Positions 43,253-51,494 of a DNA stretch of 64,000 bases are shown one piece after another (the first letter of the stretch is position 1; every line of letters starts with the position of its first letter). The position numbers were made by a program, and so were the translations under genes. This DNA comes from Novosphingobium sp. IK01 (lineage in GTDB: Bacteria; Pseudomonadota; Alphaproteobacteria; Sphingomonadales; Sphingomonadaceae): the NCBI RefSeq assembly GCF_033242265.1, contig NZ_BTFW01000003.1:12318-76317 (forward strand), given 5' to 3'. Under the pieces are notes generated by a model. The model had not been told where the DNA came from, did not search any database, and saw only the letters and a list, made by a program, of their open reading frames with translations.

Positions 43253-44698
43253 ATGAAGCTGGTTTCTCAATTCACGTCGTTTCTCAAAGAGACCGTCAAC
43301 CTCAACCAGACCCGCATCGATCTGCTTGAATCCAATGTGGAAGCGATCAGAAATTTCATCCGCCAATGTGAATGGTCTCCCCGGGTCCGTGGGTTTGAAG
43401 AGCAGGGTTCGTGGGCGCACGACACGATTATCAAACCGGTTGATGGCGGCGAATTCGATGCTGACCTGCTGGTTGTCATCGACCCGGTCGATGGCTGGAG
43501 TGCGAAGGACTATGTCGCGAAGCTGGGAAAAGCATTCGCTGACAGCTCCGTTTATGGCTCCAAGGCCAAAACCTGGGATTATTGCGTCACCATCACCTAT
43601 CCCGGCGAGCGCAAGGTGGATATTGCTCCGCTGGTTCGATCGCGGAAACATGACGGAAGCCTGGAAGTCTGCAATCGTGCTGCCGACCGCTTCGATGCGA
43701 GCGAACCGGTCGAATTCACGGCTTGGCTCCGTGAGCGGAACACGCTGTCGGGATCAAACAGCTTCCGCAAAGTGACGCGGTTGATGAAGTATCTCCGGGA
43801 CATCAAGACCACGTTCACCTGCCCTTCGGTTTTGCTCACAACGCTGCTGGGCATGCAGATTCACTGGTATGATAAGGATTCCGACGCATTTTCGGATGTC
43901 CCCACCACCTTGCGGACGGTCATCGGACGGCTTGATGATTGGCTGCAGGATAGGCCGGCCAAACCGCGGGTGGAGAACCCGAAGCTTTCGAGCGAGGATT
44001 TTGCCGCCAGCTGGACCGATACCCAGTATCTCAACTTCAGGTCCTTCATTCACAAATATCGTGGATGGATTGACGAGGCCTATCTCGCGGAAGACCGCGC
44101 TTCCAGCATCACCGCGTGGCGCCGTGTTTTCGGGGAGGCCTTTGCCAAGGGCGAAGTGGTAGAAGCGTCCAAGGCCAATGTGGAGGGCGTGTCGCGAGTG
44201 CGCGCTTTGCTGACCAGCACAGCCGCTCATCTCGACAGCCTGGTAGAGGTCGTTCGTGATTATGGCGTGTCGATCCTCCCGGACTTCTTTTACCGGCCTC
44301 CGCATATGCTCGAGCCCAGCTGGAGCAAGGCGGCGCACGTGTCGCGCGACGTCCATGTCACGGCGACCTGGCATCAATCCCGCAATTCCACACCTATTCG
44401 GGTGGTAACGCCAGGAGAGGTGCTGCCTCGTCGGGGAGGCCTGTGGTTCGAGGCAAGGATCGGCGGAGGACAGCTGTTGCCCAGCGGGTTTCGGGTACAG
44501 TGGCGCATCACCAACACCGGCGCTGCGGCGCTGTCACTGCGGCAGGGGCGCGGCGACTTCTATACTCCCCAGCAAAATGAACGGCGGTGGGAGGAACTTC
44601 ATTATCGGGGAGTGCATCTCGCCGAGGCCTTCATCATCAGGATGGCCGACGATGTCCTTGTCGGGCAAAGTCCGCCGTTCCATGTGGTGATTGAATGA
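43253..44698 (+). CDS. CD-NTase (SMODS) with C-terminal AGS-C sensor domain, CBASS synthase
   Basis: 481 residues. A nucleotidyltransferase that makes cyclic or linear oligonucleotide signals after phage infection. The pol-beta-like core shows Gly-Ser at 52-53 (EEQGSWAHDT), the metal-binding pair Asp69/Asp71 (FDADLLVVID) and a third Asp123 (RKVDIAPLV), so it should be active. A helical middle follows (about 160-350). The last 125 residues match the AGS-C domain (EVLPRRGGLWFEA, GFRVQWRITNTG, HLAEAFIIRMADD), the predicted oligonucleotide-sensing module. Its stop overlaps the effector start (ATGA). Confidence 0.9.
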   Translation: MKLVSQFTSFLKETVNLNQTRIDLLESNVEAIRNFIRQCEWSPRVRGFEEQGSWAHDTIIKPVDGGEFDADLLVVIDPVDGWSAKDYVAKLGKAFADSSVYGSKAKTWDYCVTITYPGERKVDIAPLVRSRKHDGSLEVCNRAADRFDASEPVEFTAWLRERNTLSGSNSFRKVTRLMKYLRDIKTTFTCPSVLLTTLLGMQIHWYDKDSDAFSDVPTTLRTVIGRLDDWLQDRPAKPRVENPKLSSEDFAASWTDTQYLNFRSFIHKYRGWIDEAYLAEDRASSITAWRRVFGEAFAKGEVVEASKANVEGVSRVRALLTSTAAHLDSLVEVVRDYGVSILPDFFYRPPHMLEPSWSKAAHVSRDVHVTATWHQSRNSTPIRVVTPGEVLPRRGGLWFEARIGGGQLLPSGFRVQWRITNTGAAALSLRQGRGDFYTPQQNERRWEELHYRGVHLAEAFIIRMADDVLVGQSPPFHVVIE

Positions 44699-45609
44699 CC
44701 ATGAACGACATAGCTGAGCGTCAGAACACACCGCATTTCTTGCGCCTGCTGCGCGCTCGGTCCGAAATCTATCGGCGCGCGACCCATCTGCAGCTGGTGC
44801 AGGTCACTTTGACTGTCGTTGTCCCGGTTGTGATGGCGATCGTCGCGCTATTCATGCCGGCGATACGCCCGGTCGCCGCCGCGGTATCGGTCAGCCTCAC
44901 GCTTATCGACATCGGATTTCTCGACAGAGCCTTGAAGCGCCGCTTGAAGACTGCGGCTCTGATCTGCGAGCGGTTCGACTGCGACCTTCTAAAATTGCCA
45001 TGGAGCAAATTTGCCGCCGGCAAGCCGCTTGAACCGGAGATTATCGCCGAGGCGGATCGGCGATGGCCCAAGGGTGATGCAAAGCTCATCGATTGGTATC
45101 CGGCTGCTGTTGGACGGGCGCCATTGCATTTAGCGCGGATAATCTGCCAGCGAACAAACCTGTGGTATGACGCAAAGCTGCGCGAAAACTACAGTTTCCT
45201 GTTGGTCGCCGGGGCGGTAGCAATCGTGCTCGCGCTTGTAGCTGCCGGGCTAGCCCTCAATCTGCCCTTCACCGATTTCGTTGTCACGGTCCTCGTTCCA
45301 GCAACCCCGGTTCTGTCCTGGGCGGTGCGCGATGCTTTCCGGCAGCGTGATGCGGCGGATGCTCAGAAGCTAGCCCGCGCAGAGGCTGAAGCACTATGGG
45401 AACTGGCGCTCGCGGGAGGTTGTGACGATAGCGAATGCGAAAGACGGTCGCGCGAATTTCAGAACAGCATATTCCAGCGCAGAACCAGCAATCCGCTGCT
45501 CCTGCCTTTCGTCTATCATTGGCTCCGATCCGGAATGGAGATCGACATGAACCTAGGGGCCGCTGATTTTCTGCGTCAGGCTGGGATAGCCGAAGTCAAT
45601 CAATCCTGA
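44695..45609 (+). CDS. S-4TM membrane effector of the CBASS operon
   Basis: 304 residues with two pairs of hydrophobic helices: about 34-55 and 59-77, then 167-190 and 193-211. Between them is a polar cytoplasmic-type segment (KRRLKTAALICERFDCDLL, LPWSKFAAGK). This is the layout of S-4TM (SMODS-associated four-TM) effectors, thought to form pores that kill the infected cell when the nucleotide signal appears. The 4-bp overlap with the CD-NTase gene supports coupled expression. ATG 44695 or 44701 may be the start. Confidence 0.87.
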   Translation: MTMNDIAERQNTPHFLRLLRARSEIYRRATHLQLVQVTLTVVVPVVMAIVALFMPAIRPVAAAVSVSLTLIDIGFLDRALKRRLKTAALICERFDCDLLKLPWSKFAAGKPLEPEIIAEADRRWPKGDAKLIDWYPAAVGRAPLHLARIICQRTNLWYDAKLRENYSFLLVAGAVAIVLALVAAGLALNLPFTDFVVTVLVPATPVLSWAVRDAFRQRDAADAQKLARAEAEALWELALAGGCDDSECERRSREFQNSIFQRRTSNPLLLPFVYHWLRSGMEIDMNLGAADFLRQAGIAEVNQS

Positions 45610-45651
45610 TGGCAATCCTGTTCAAATGCTGCAGGCGGGATGCAAGTTCGC

Positions 45652-45822
45652 TTATCCCGTGAACGCGAATTCACCTTGGACCGATGCTTTCGGCGCGCGA
45701 GCTGTCGGGCCAAGAAGACGCGCATCCCCAACCAACGTATAGACGGCGTGGCGTTGCCCGCCGCGGTTCGGGTGGTCGATGCGATAGCCCTGATAGTGGC
45801 GGCGCAGGAACGGTGATCCAGC
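45652..45822 (-). pseudogene. C-terminal end of an unrecognised gene
   Basis: A minus-strand frame of about 56 codons with good coding bias (HYQGYRIDHPNRGGQRHAVY, then PKASVQGEFAFTG) and a stop at 45652. It has no start and overlaps another fragment on the plus strand. It recalls winged-helix domain proteins of sphingomonad plasmids, but I cannot name it with confidence. Confidence 0.45.
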
Positions 45823-45929
45823 ATGTCAAGGATGCGCGCGACCGCTACGGCGTGACGAAGCGCACGCTGCTGGCGATCCGCGCTTTGTTCGATGGACAGA
45901 TCAGCTTCGCAGATGTTTTCGGCCGATGA
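45813..45929 (+). pseudogene. C-terminal end of another unrecognised gene
   Basis: 38 codons with strong GC3 bias: VIQHVKDARDRYGVTKRTL then FDGQISFADVFGR and stop. No start of its own and no family known to me. The two fragment ends overlap, which marks a rearrangement joint near 45815. Confidence 0.4.
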
Positions 45930-46001
45930 TCTCCCCAGGACTGGGGATAACCGAAAGGACGCGGGCCTGATCGACTGACCGCCTCACCAAAGGAGGCTGT
46001 C

Positions 46002-46344
46002 ATGCATATCGAAACCGGCGCTGCCCGCGCCATGGAGAACCGCCTGTTCCGTTCGATGTTCGAGGAACGCAAACGGGTATGCCCGCCATGTGACGCCCGA
46101 TGTGATTGCGCTCGATAGCGGCGATCTCATGATGATGTTCCGTCTCGAAGGGCTGGCTTTCGAGACGGCTGATCCGATCCACCTCAATGATTGGCACGAG
46201 AAGCTCAACGGCACCTGGCGCAACATCGCCGACGATCGGCTTGCGATCTGGACCCACATCGTCCGCTCAGCCGTAGGGGACTATCCCGAAGGGCAGTTCC
46301 GCTCAAAGTTCTCCGCCGAGCTCGACGGTAAATATCGGGCGCGC
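46002..46344 (+). pseudogene. VirB4/TrbE-type conjugation ATPase, N-terminal fragment with frameshift
   Basis: AAAGGAGG precedes ATG 46002. The first frame reads MENRLFRSMFEERKR, then a one-base slip near 46077 moves the homology to YARHVTPDVIALDSGDLMMM, followed by FETADPIHLNDWHEKLN and RLAIWTHIVRSAVGDYPEG. These are the N-terminal features of VirB4 of type IV secretion. Cut by IS6 copy 3; the ATPase domain is gone. Confidence 0.82.
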
Positions 46345-46732
46345 GTCGACGAGAGGAAGAAGTCGATCGTGTCGCCCCTTTTGTCGACCGCCCGGTACAG
46401 GTAGGTCCATTTGCCCCGAACCTTGACGTAGGTCTCATCCAGACGCCAGCTCGGATCAAAGCCTCGCCGCCAGAACCAACGCAACCGCTTCTCCATCTCC
46501 GGCGCATAGCGCTGCACCCAGCGATAGATGGTCGTGTGATCGACATCGATGCCACGTTCCGCCAGCATTTCCTCGAGATCGCGGTAGCTGATGCCGTACC
46601 GGCAGTACCAGCGGACCGCCCATAGGATGACCTCGCCGGTAAAATGCCGCCCTTTGAAATCGTCCATCACAACCGACCTTACCAATCCAAGGGCCCAACC
46701 TTGGCAACCGCATCAGAGTTTGCAACAGAGCC
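46345..46732 (-). mobile_element. IS6-family element, copy 3, truncated
   Basis: 388 bp keeping only the 5' half of the transposase and its outer end (GGCTCTGTTGCAAA read from 46732). Homology stops at GTCGACGAG (46345), next to virB4 sequence. It carries the WRRGFDP codon like copies 2 and 5. The open frame continues antisense into virB4, which is fortuitous. Confidence 0.93.
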
Positions 46733-46735
46733 TCC

Positions 46736-47326
46736 ATGCAGCGGCATGAGATCATCGCCCATCTCAAAGCCCTTGGCCTCAAGGGCATGGCTGGGGCCTT
46801 CGATGAAGCGGTCACCACCGGTGTCCAGAGGGGGCGGACCATCCATGAGATGCTCACCGACCTCCTGCGCGCCGAGACAGTCGCCCGTGAGGCAGCATCG
46901 ATCCGTTACCGGATGCATGCCGCCAAGCTGCCCGAGATCAAGGATCTGGACAACTTCGAGTTCGTCGACACGCCGATCAACGAAGGGCTGGTGCGCTCAC
47001 TCCATGCTGGCTCATTCTTGCCTGCGCGGCGCAATATCGTCGCGGTAGGCGGCACTGGTTCGGGCAAGACGCATCTTGCCCTCGCCATCACCGCTGCCAC
47101 GGTGCGCGCCGGGGCCAGAGGTCGAGCCGCCCTTCCCTATCTCCACGCCTTCGAGACCGGCAGCGAACTGCGGGCGGGCCTGGCGCGCTGGTTCACCTAC
47201 TATAACCACCACCGGCCTCATTCCGCCCTTGCCGGTAGAACCCCGACAGAGGCATATGGGCAAATCGGCCCATCAGATCATGGGGGGCATGCCCCCCATG
47301 ATCTGATGGCCAAACTCGCGGCATGA
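46736..47326 (+). pseudogene. Chimeric IstB / IS3 OrfB open frame
   Basis: 196 codons. Residues 1-129 are IstB (LKALGLKGMAGAFDEAV, then P-loop GGTGSGKTHLALAI, ending GARGR). From about residue 131 it is an IS3 OrfB tail (YLHAFETGSELRAGL, WFTYYNHHRPHSALAGR). The frame is kept across the joint but neither protein is complete: IstB lacks Walker B, and OrfB lacks its catalytic core. Confidence 0.82.
47271..47308. repeat. Perfect 38-bp palindrome
   Basis: Two 19-base arms without spacer: CATCAGATCATGGGGGGCA followed by its exact reverse complement. It lies at the 3' end of the IS3 orfB remnant and codes for part of its tail in the open frame. It would form a very stable hairpin or cruciform; a transcription stop for the IS is possible, but there is no T tract. 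Confidence 0.85.
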
Positions 47327-47416
47327 CGACATCGGCTTGAGCTTAATTTTGCCGCAAACCTGTCCAGGAAGGCGGGACCACCTCAGTCCCGTCCTGCTCA
47401 AATAAGGAATCTCCGA

Positions 47417-47734
47417 GTGAATACGACATCCGAAGCAGCCACGGGCGAAGTCCGTTTGATCGCCTATCTCGTTCCGAAACCTGGGAAGGAAGAAGACCTG
47501 GCGGCCGCAATACGCGACATTTCCGCTGATGTGCTCAGGGAGCCGGGTTGCGCCGCTTACATCGCGCATCAGAGCTGCGAACGTCCTGGCACGATCGTCA
47601 TGTACGAAGTGTGGGAAGACGATGCCGCCCTGGACGTTCATGTGGCCAGCGCACCTTTCCAAAGGCTCGCGGGGCGCTTCGACGAGCTATTGGGCGAACC
47701 GCTCAAGCTTGAGCGCCTGCAGTTGCTCACCTGA
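47417..47734 (+). CDS. Antibiotic-biosynthesis-monooxygenase (ABM/YgiN-like) protein
   Basis: 105-residue ferredoxin-like protein: EVRLIAYLVPKPGKEEDL, ADVLREPGCAAYIAHQS, MYEVWEDDAALDVHV, FQRLAGRF. ABM-fold proteins act as cofactor-free quinol or polyketide monooxygenases. The GTG start was read from 47417. Followed after 91 bp by a reductase gene. Confidence 0.82.
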   Translation: MNTTSEAATGEVRLIAYLVPKPGKEEDLAAAIRDISADVLREPGCAAYIAHQSCERPGTIVMYEVWEDDAALDVHVASAPFQRLAGRFDELLGEPLKLERLQLLT

Positions 47735-47825
47735 GGCCGCGCGCGGAGCGAGGCGCCATTATCGTCCGCGCCGCGGATAAGCAGATACAAGCACGCACTG
47801 AAACCCATGCTTCACGGATCGGAAT

Positions 47826-48881
47826 ATGACCCAAAACGTCGCTCTTGTGGCAGGTGCCAGCGGCATTATTGGCAAGGCCCTGATCGAGGAGCTGCGTGAT
47901 CGAACAGACTGGCATGTTCGCGCGCTTGCGAGGCGCGGCGATAAACTCGTCCAAACTGTCCTCGCCGATCTAACCGATCGGGAGGGAACACGCGCCGCAC
48001 TCGACGCGGCGGCGGCGTCTGATACCACGCACGTCTTCTACGCCGCCTATGCTAGCGGCGGCGGACTCGCCGAGGAAGATGCCACGAACGGCGCGATGTT
48101 GCGTAACCTGCTAGATGGCCTGGAGAACATCGGTGCGCGGCTCGATCGCGTCGTGCTCTACCAAGGCGCAAAAATCTACGGAGTGCATCTCGGTCCAGTG
48201 CGGTCACCGTTCTACGAGGACGACAATCCGCGCCATCTGGGCCCCAATTTCTACCAGACGCAGGAAGCCGAGTTGATCGCACGACGGGCGGCCGGAAGAC
48301 ATGATTGGTCGATCTTACGGCCGGACGTGGTTATCGGCGACGCGGCGGGCAATGCCATGAACATCGCGACGGTGATCGGGGCGTATGCCGCCATTTGCCG
48401 CGCCAGCGGCGCAGCTTTCAGATTCCCGGGAAGCGAAAAGGTCTACCGGCATGTCTTTGCTCAGCTCACCGATTCTCGCGCGCTGGCGCGAGCGAGCCTT
48501 TGGGCCGCGAAATCGCCCGCTGCCGCCGGTGAGGCCTTCAACTATGTTCATGAGCCGTTCCGGTGGGAGCGCGTGTGGACCCGTCTTGCCATCGACCTCG
48601 AGCTGAGCCTGGGGCCGCCTCTGCCGATCAGTCTCGCTGAACACATGCCCCTTCAGGCCGATCTTTGGGCGAAACTCGCCAGCGAACAGCAGATCGCTGA
48701 TGTTCCATACGAGAAAGCGGTAGGATGGAGGTTCGGGGATTTTGTCTTCGGCGCCGAGTTCGACGTTGTGTCCGATATGTTGAAGATCCGGCAGGCGGGG
48801 TTCACCGAAACCGTCGACAGCTACAATGCACTGCTAGACGCCATCCGCCGGCAGCAGGCCGCCGGCATCATCCCGCGCTGA
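47826..48881 (+). CDS. PRISE-type short-chain reductase (progesterone 5-beta-reductase-like)
   Basis: A 351-residue NADPH-dependent enone reductase of the extended SDR class. N-terminal VALVAGASGIIGKALIEEL Rossmann motif, LADLTDREG, THVFYAAYAS, and the family's GAKIYGVHLG motif with the catalytic Tyr (about 118), then WSILRPDVVIG. PRISE members reduce activated C=C bonds of enones. Substrate unknown. Confidence 0.85.
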   Translation: MTQNVALVAGASGIIGKALIEELRDRTDWHVRALARRGDKLVQTVLADLTDREGTRAALDAAAASDTTHVFYAAYASGGGLAEEDATNGAMLRNLLDGLENIGARLDRVVLYQGAKIYGVHLGPVRSPFYEDDNPRHLGPNFYQTQEAELIARRAAGRHDWSILRPDVVIGDAAGNAMNIATVIGAYAAICRASGAAFRFPGSEKVYRHVFAQLTDSRALARASLWAAKSPAAAGEAFNYVHEPFRWERVWTRLAIDLELSLGPPLPISLAEHMPLQADLWAKLASEQQIADVPYEKAVGWRFGDFVFGAEFDVVSDMLKIRQAGFTETVDSYNALLDAIRRQQAAGIIPR

Positions 48882-48890
48882 GAACGAGAA

Positions 48891-49074
48891 ATGAAGATGA
48901 AGCGCATACTGTTTTGCTTCTCTGCGGCGATCGCAACGACGTCCGCAAATGCCTCAAGCGAGAATGCGTGGGCCAAGTTTCAGCTCGAAGTGGCGCAGCG
49001 CTGCGCGGTCGCAAGCAAGCTTGATCACGCACACATCTCCGAAATTGTTAATTTCGACGAAAGCTTGGGAAAGG
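48891..49074 (+). pseudogene. Exported small protein, 5' fragment
   Basis: First 61 residues with a signal peptide (MKMKRILFCFSAAIATTSANA) and WAKFQLEVAQRCAVASKL. The reading frame runs into IS6 copy 4 at 49075. Starts 9 bp after the reductase stop, thus third gene of that operon. Family not recognised. Confidence 0.6.
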
Positions 49075-49956
49075 GGCTCTGTTGCAAACATTGGTGACGG
49101 CCGGGCAGCGTCACCCCGTCTGGGGATCAGGCAGCATTGGCAAAATGCTGATTGAGCACGTCCATGGCCTCGGTCATGACCGAGGGGCCAATGCCAAATG
49201 CTCTTTCGATCAGACGCACCTCTCCCCTGATCCCTGGCTGCAGGCACCATGCCCGGGCTTGCCCTTTGCGCAGGGCGCGCATGACCTCGAAGCCCTTGAT
49301 CGTGGCGTAGGCTGTCGGCATCGATTTGAAACCACGCACGGGCTTGATCAACAATTTGAGCTTGCCATGGTCGGCCTCGAGCACGTTGTTCAGGTATTTT
49401 ACCTGCCGGTGTTCGGTTTCCAGGGCGAGCTTCCCTTCTCGTTTCAACTCGGCGATTGCGACGCCGTAGCTGGGGGCCTTGTCGGTGTTGAGTTTCGTTG
49501 GCTTCTCCCAGCCCTTCAGCCCGCGAAGGGCCTTTCCCAGAAAGCGCTTCGCGGCTTTGGCGCTGCGGGTCGACGAGAGGAAGAAGTCGATCGTGTCGCC
49601 CCTTTTGTCGACCGCCCGGTACAGGTAGGTCCATTTGCCCCGAACCTTGACGTAGGTCTCATCCAGACGCCAGCTCGGATCAAAGCCTTGCCGCCAGAAC
49701 CAACGCAACCGCTTCTCCATCTCCGGCGCATAGCGCTGCACCCAGCGATAGATGGTCGTGTGATCGACATCGATGCCACGTTCCGCCAGCATTTCCTCGA
49801 GATCGCGGTAGCTGATGCCGTACCGGCAGTACCAGCGGACCGCCCATAGGATGACCTCGCCGGTAAAATGCCGCCCTTTGAAATCGTCCATCACAACCGA
49901 CCTTACCAATCCAAGGGCCCAACCTTGGCAACCGCATCAGAGTTTGCAACAGAGCC
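49075..49956 (-). mobile_element. IS6-family element, copy 4, intact
   Basis: 882 bp, apparently identical to copy 1 in opposite orientation, with both 14-bp ends. Flanks GGGAAAGG and TTACGGTC give no target duplication. Its right end lies directly at the stop codon of the phosphatase gene. Confidence 0.95.
49127..49891 (-). CDS. tnpA: IS6-family DDE transposase (copy 4)
   Basis: Complete 254-residue protein, the same as copy 1 (WRQGFDP form, unbroken frame with KPTKLNTDKAPSYG). One of two apparently active transposases that could move the defective copies in trans. Confidence 0.93.
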   Translation of the reverse strand: MDDFKGRHFTGEVILWAVRWYCRYGISYRDLEEMLAERGIDVDHTTIYRWVQRYAPEMEKRLRWFWRQGFDPSWRLDETYVKVRGKWTYLYRAVDKRGDTIDFFLSSTRSAKAAKRFLGKALRGLKGWEKPTKLNTDKAPSYGVAIAELKREGKLALETEHRQVKYLNNVLEADHGKLKLLIKPVRGFKSMPTAYATIKGFEVMRALRKGQARAWCLQPGIRGEVRLIERAFGIGPSVMTEAMDVLNQHFANAA

Positions 49957-51207
49957 TTACGGTCGGCCTTGGGCAGCTGTGGTGGGGCGCAGGGTTTTGA
50001 GCGAGGGGCCGCTGGCAATCAACTGTATGTCCGCCGTGGGGTCTGGTGGGGTGAGTGCGCGCAACTCTTCCAGTCCCTGATGGAACAGTCTTACGGCTAT
50101 GTATGGGCCGTGGGCTGTACGCCAGAGTTCAAAGGCCAGCGTTGTGTTGGGGGCAGTGGGGTCGGGTTGGTCGGTAAAGGACCAGTCCAGCCCATATAAT
50201 GTGGCCAGCGCGTCCAGGTTGGTGTCATGGCCGGACAGCACAAGCAGGCGTGCCTGCGCCATGTTGGCGGGCAGGTCGGGTGTGACTTTGCCTGCAAGGG
50301 TGTTCTGCACGGCCAGCGCCATGCCAGCCCCTTTGTGCGCTGCCAGTGTGGGCAGGCGGCGGATCAGCCAGCTTTCTGCAATATGAAGAGGGAAAACCTG
50401 CCCGATCAGGGGGGAAGGGGCCGTCTGGCCAAAGGGTTCGGCCTGTTCTGGCAAACCCTGTGCGTATTCAAGCAGCAGGTTTTCTGCCGCTGTGCCACCT
50501 GTGGCAAGGCCGCCCTCAAGGTGGGGTTTGCCTTTTTTCCATGCCAGTGTCGCAACATCGGCACTCAGGCAGTGTGGTGTGTCGGTGGTGCAGGCGGTGG
50601 GGGCCAGCACCTCTTGCAGTGTGTGTAGCGCCTGCGCCACTGTGGGGGACAGGGCGCGCGCGCGCTGTGCGAACTCCTGCGTAATGGCGCTTTGGTCCTG
50701 CACGCTCAGGGGGGTGGGAGACCCCGCAAAAATCGGGTCCTCCTGCCCATCGCTCAATGCGTGTGCATGCAGGGTACAGCCGGGGGCCAGATGTTCGGCC
50801 CACAGGCTCCCGCTTTCACGCGTGCGGTGGTGCTTGGCGTCGGACCATATGGCAAGGCTGCCCGGCTGGGGGCAGCCGGTGGCAGGCAGCAGGCCAGCCT
50901 GTGTGTAATGCGCGCGCACCATGCCCACCATCTGGGCCAGCGCAAGCTTGCCGTGTTCGGTCAACTCACCCGGTGCCACAGGCCATTGCGCCCATGCGTG
51001 GCCGGTCTGGGCTTGCAGGGTTTGCGGGTCTTTTGTGGGGCTGCGAATGCCGTGGCGGGCCAGCAGCACCACCCGCTCCAGCACGGTCCCCTGGGGAGGG
51101 TGGGCCGCGTGGGGGGCGGCCGGTGCCTGTTCCGGTGTGGTGGGTGTGGGCGCAGCAAGGGCAGGTGTTGCCGCAAGCAGGGCGCAGGACAGTAAAAGAT
51201 GTCTCAT
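49957..51207 (-). CDS. Histidine acid phosphatase (phytase / glucose-1-phosphatase-like), exported
   Basis: 416 residues: signal peptide (1-19, ending ALA), a Pro/Thr/Ala-rich spacer, then the branch 2 histidine phosphatase signature LLARHGIRSPT (nucleophile His about 51) and the proton-donor motif SGHDTNLDAL near 338. Six Cys are compatible with periplasmic disulfides. The stop codon is the first triplet after IS6 copy 4, so a few native residues may be lost. The ATG overlaps the stop of the upstream TonB receptor gene (ATGA), so both were one unit for uptake of phosphate esters such as phytate (inference). Confidence 0.88.
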   Translation of the reverse strand: MRHLLLSCALLAATPALAAPTPTTPEQAPAAPHAAHPPQGTVLERVVLLARHGIRSPTKDPQTLQAQTGHAWAQWPVAPGELTEHGKLALAQMVGMVRAHYTQAGLLPATGCPQPGSLAIWSDAKHHRTRESGSLWAEHLAPGCTLHAHALSDGQEDPIFAGSPTPLSVQDQSAITQEFAQRARALSPTVAQALHTLQEVLAPTACTTDTPHCLSADVATLAWKKGKPHLEGGLATGGTAAENLLLEYAQGLPEQAEPFGQTAPSPLIGQVFPLHIAESWLIRRLPTLAAHKGAGMALAVQNTLAGKVTPDLPANMAQARLLVLSGHDTNLDALATLYGLDWSFTDQPDPTAPNTTLAFELWRTAHGPYIAVRLFHQGLEELRALTPPDPTADIQLIASGPSLKTLRPTTAAQGRP

Positions 51208-51494
51208 GGCATGGTCACCGCAAGGTTGAAGAAGACGCTACGCCCGGGGTTGCGACAGTAAAGGGGGGTTCTATCGTAGTTCTGGTTCCCCGCAAAGTTG
51301 CTGACCGAACGGTTGTTGAACAGGTTGCCAATTTTAAGGCTCGGCGTAATTTCACGGAAGACGCTGCCAATATTATGGATGCGCCAGCCCATGGCAAGGT
51401 CGGCGGTTGTGTTGGAGCCGATTTTATACTGGTTGGCAAACTGGGTGTTGCCAGCAGAGGTGGTGATGCTGTCCAGCCCCCAGTGTTTGCCAAC
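51204..51494 (-). pseudogene. TonB-dependent receptor, C-terminal fragment
   Basis: About 96 codons of the end of an outer-membrane barrel: YKIGSNTTADLAMGWRIHN, ITPSLKIGNLFNNRSVSN, and a last strand GRSVFFNLAVTMP. The rest was removed when the IS3 element ending at 51495 arrived. Coupled by a 4-bp overlap to the phosphatase. Confidence 0.83.

Larger units (their letters stand above)
46733..47385 (+). mobile_element. Composite remnant: IS21 istB joined to an IS3 3' end
   Basis: Left part (46733 to about 47124) is istB without its istA. Right part (about 47127-47385) is the last 200 bp of an IS3-family orfB and its outer end (GGCGGGACCACCTCA, ending about 47385). No target repeats. Confidence 0.8.

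Noticed and set aside
46281-46685. Complete transposase in IS6 copy 3
   Set aside because: Homology ends at 46345; the rest of the frame is antisense virB4, so the copy is truncated.
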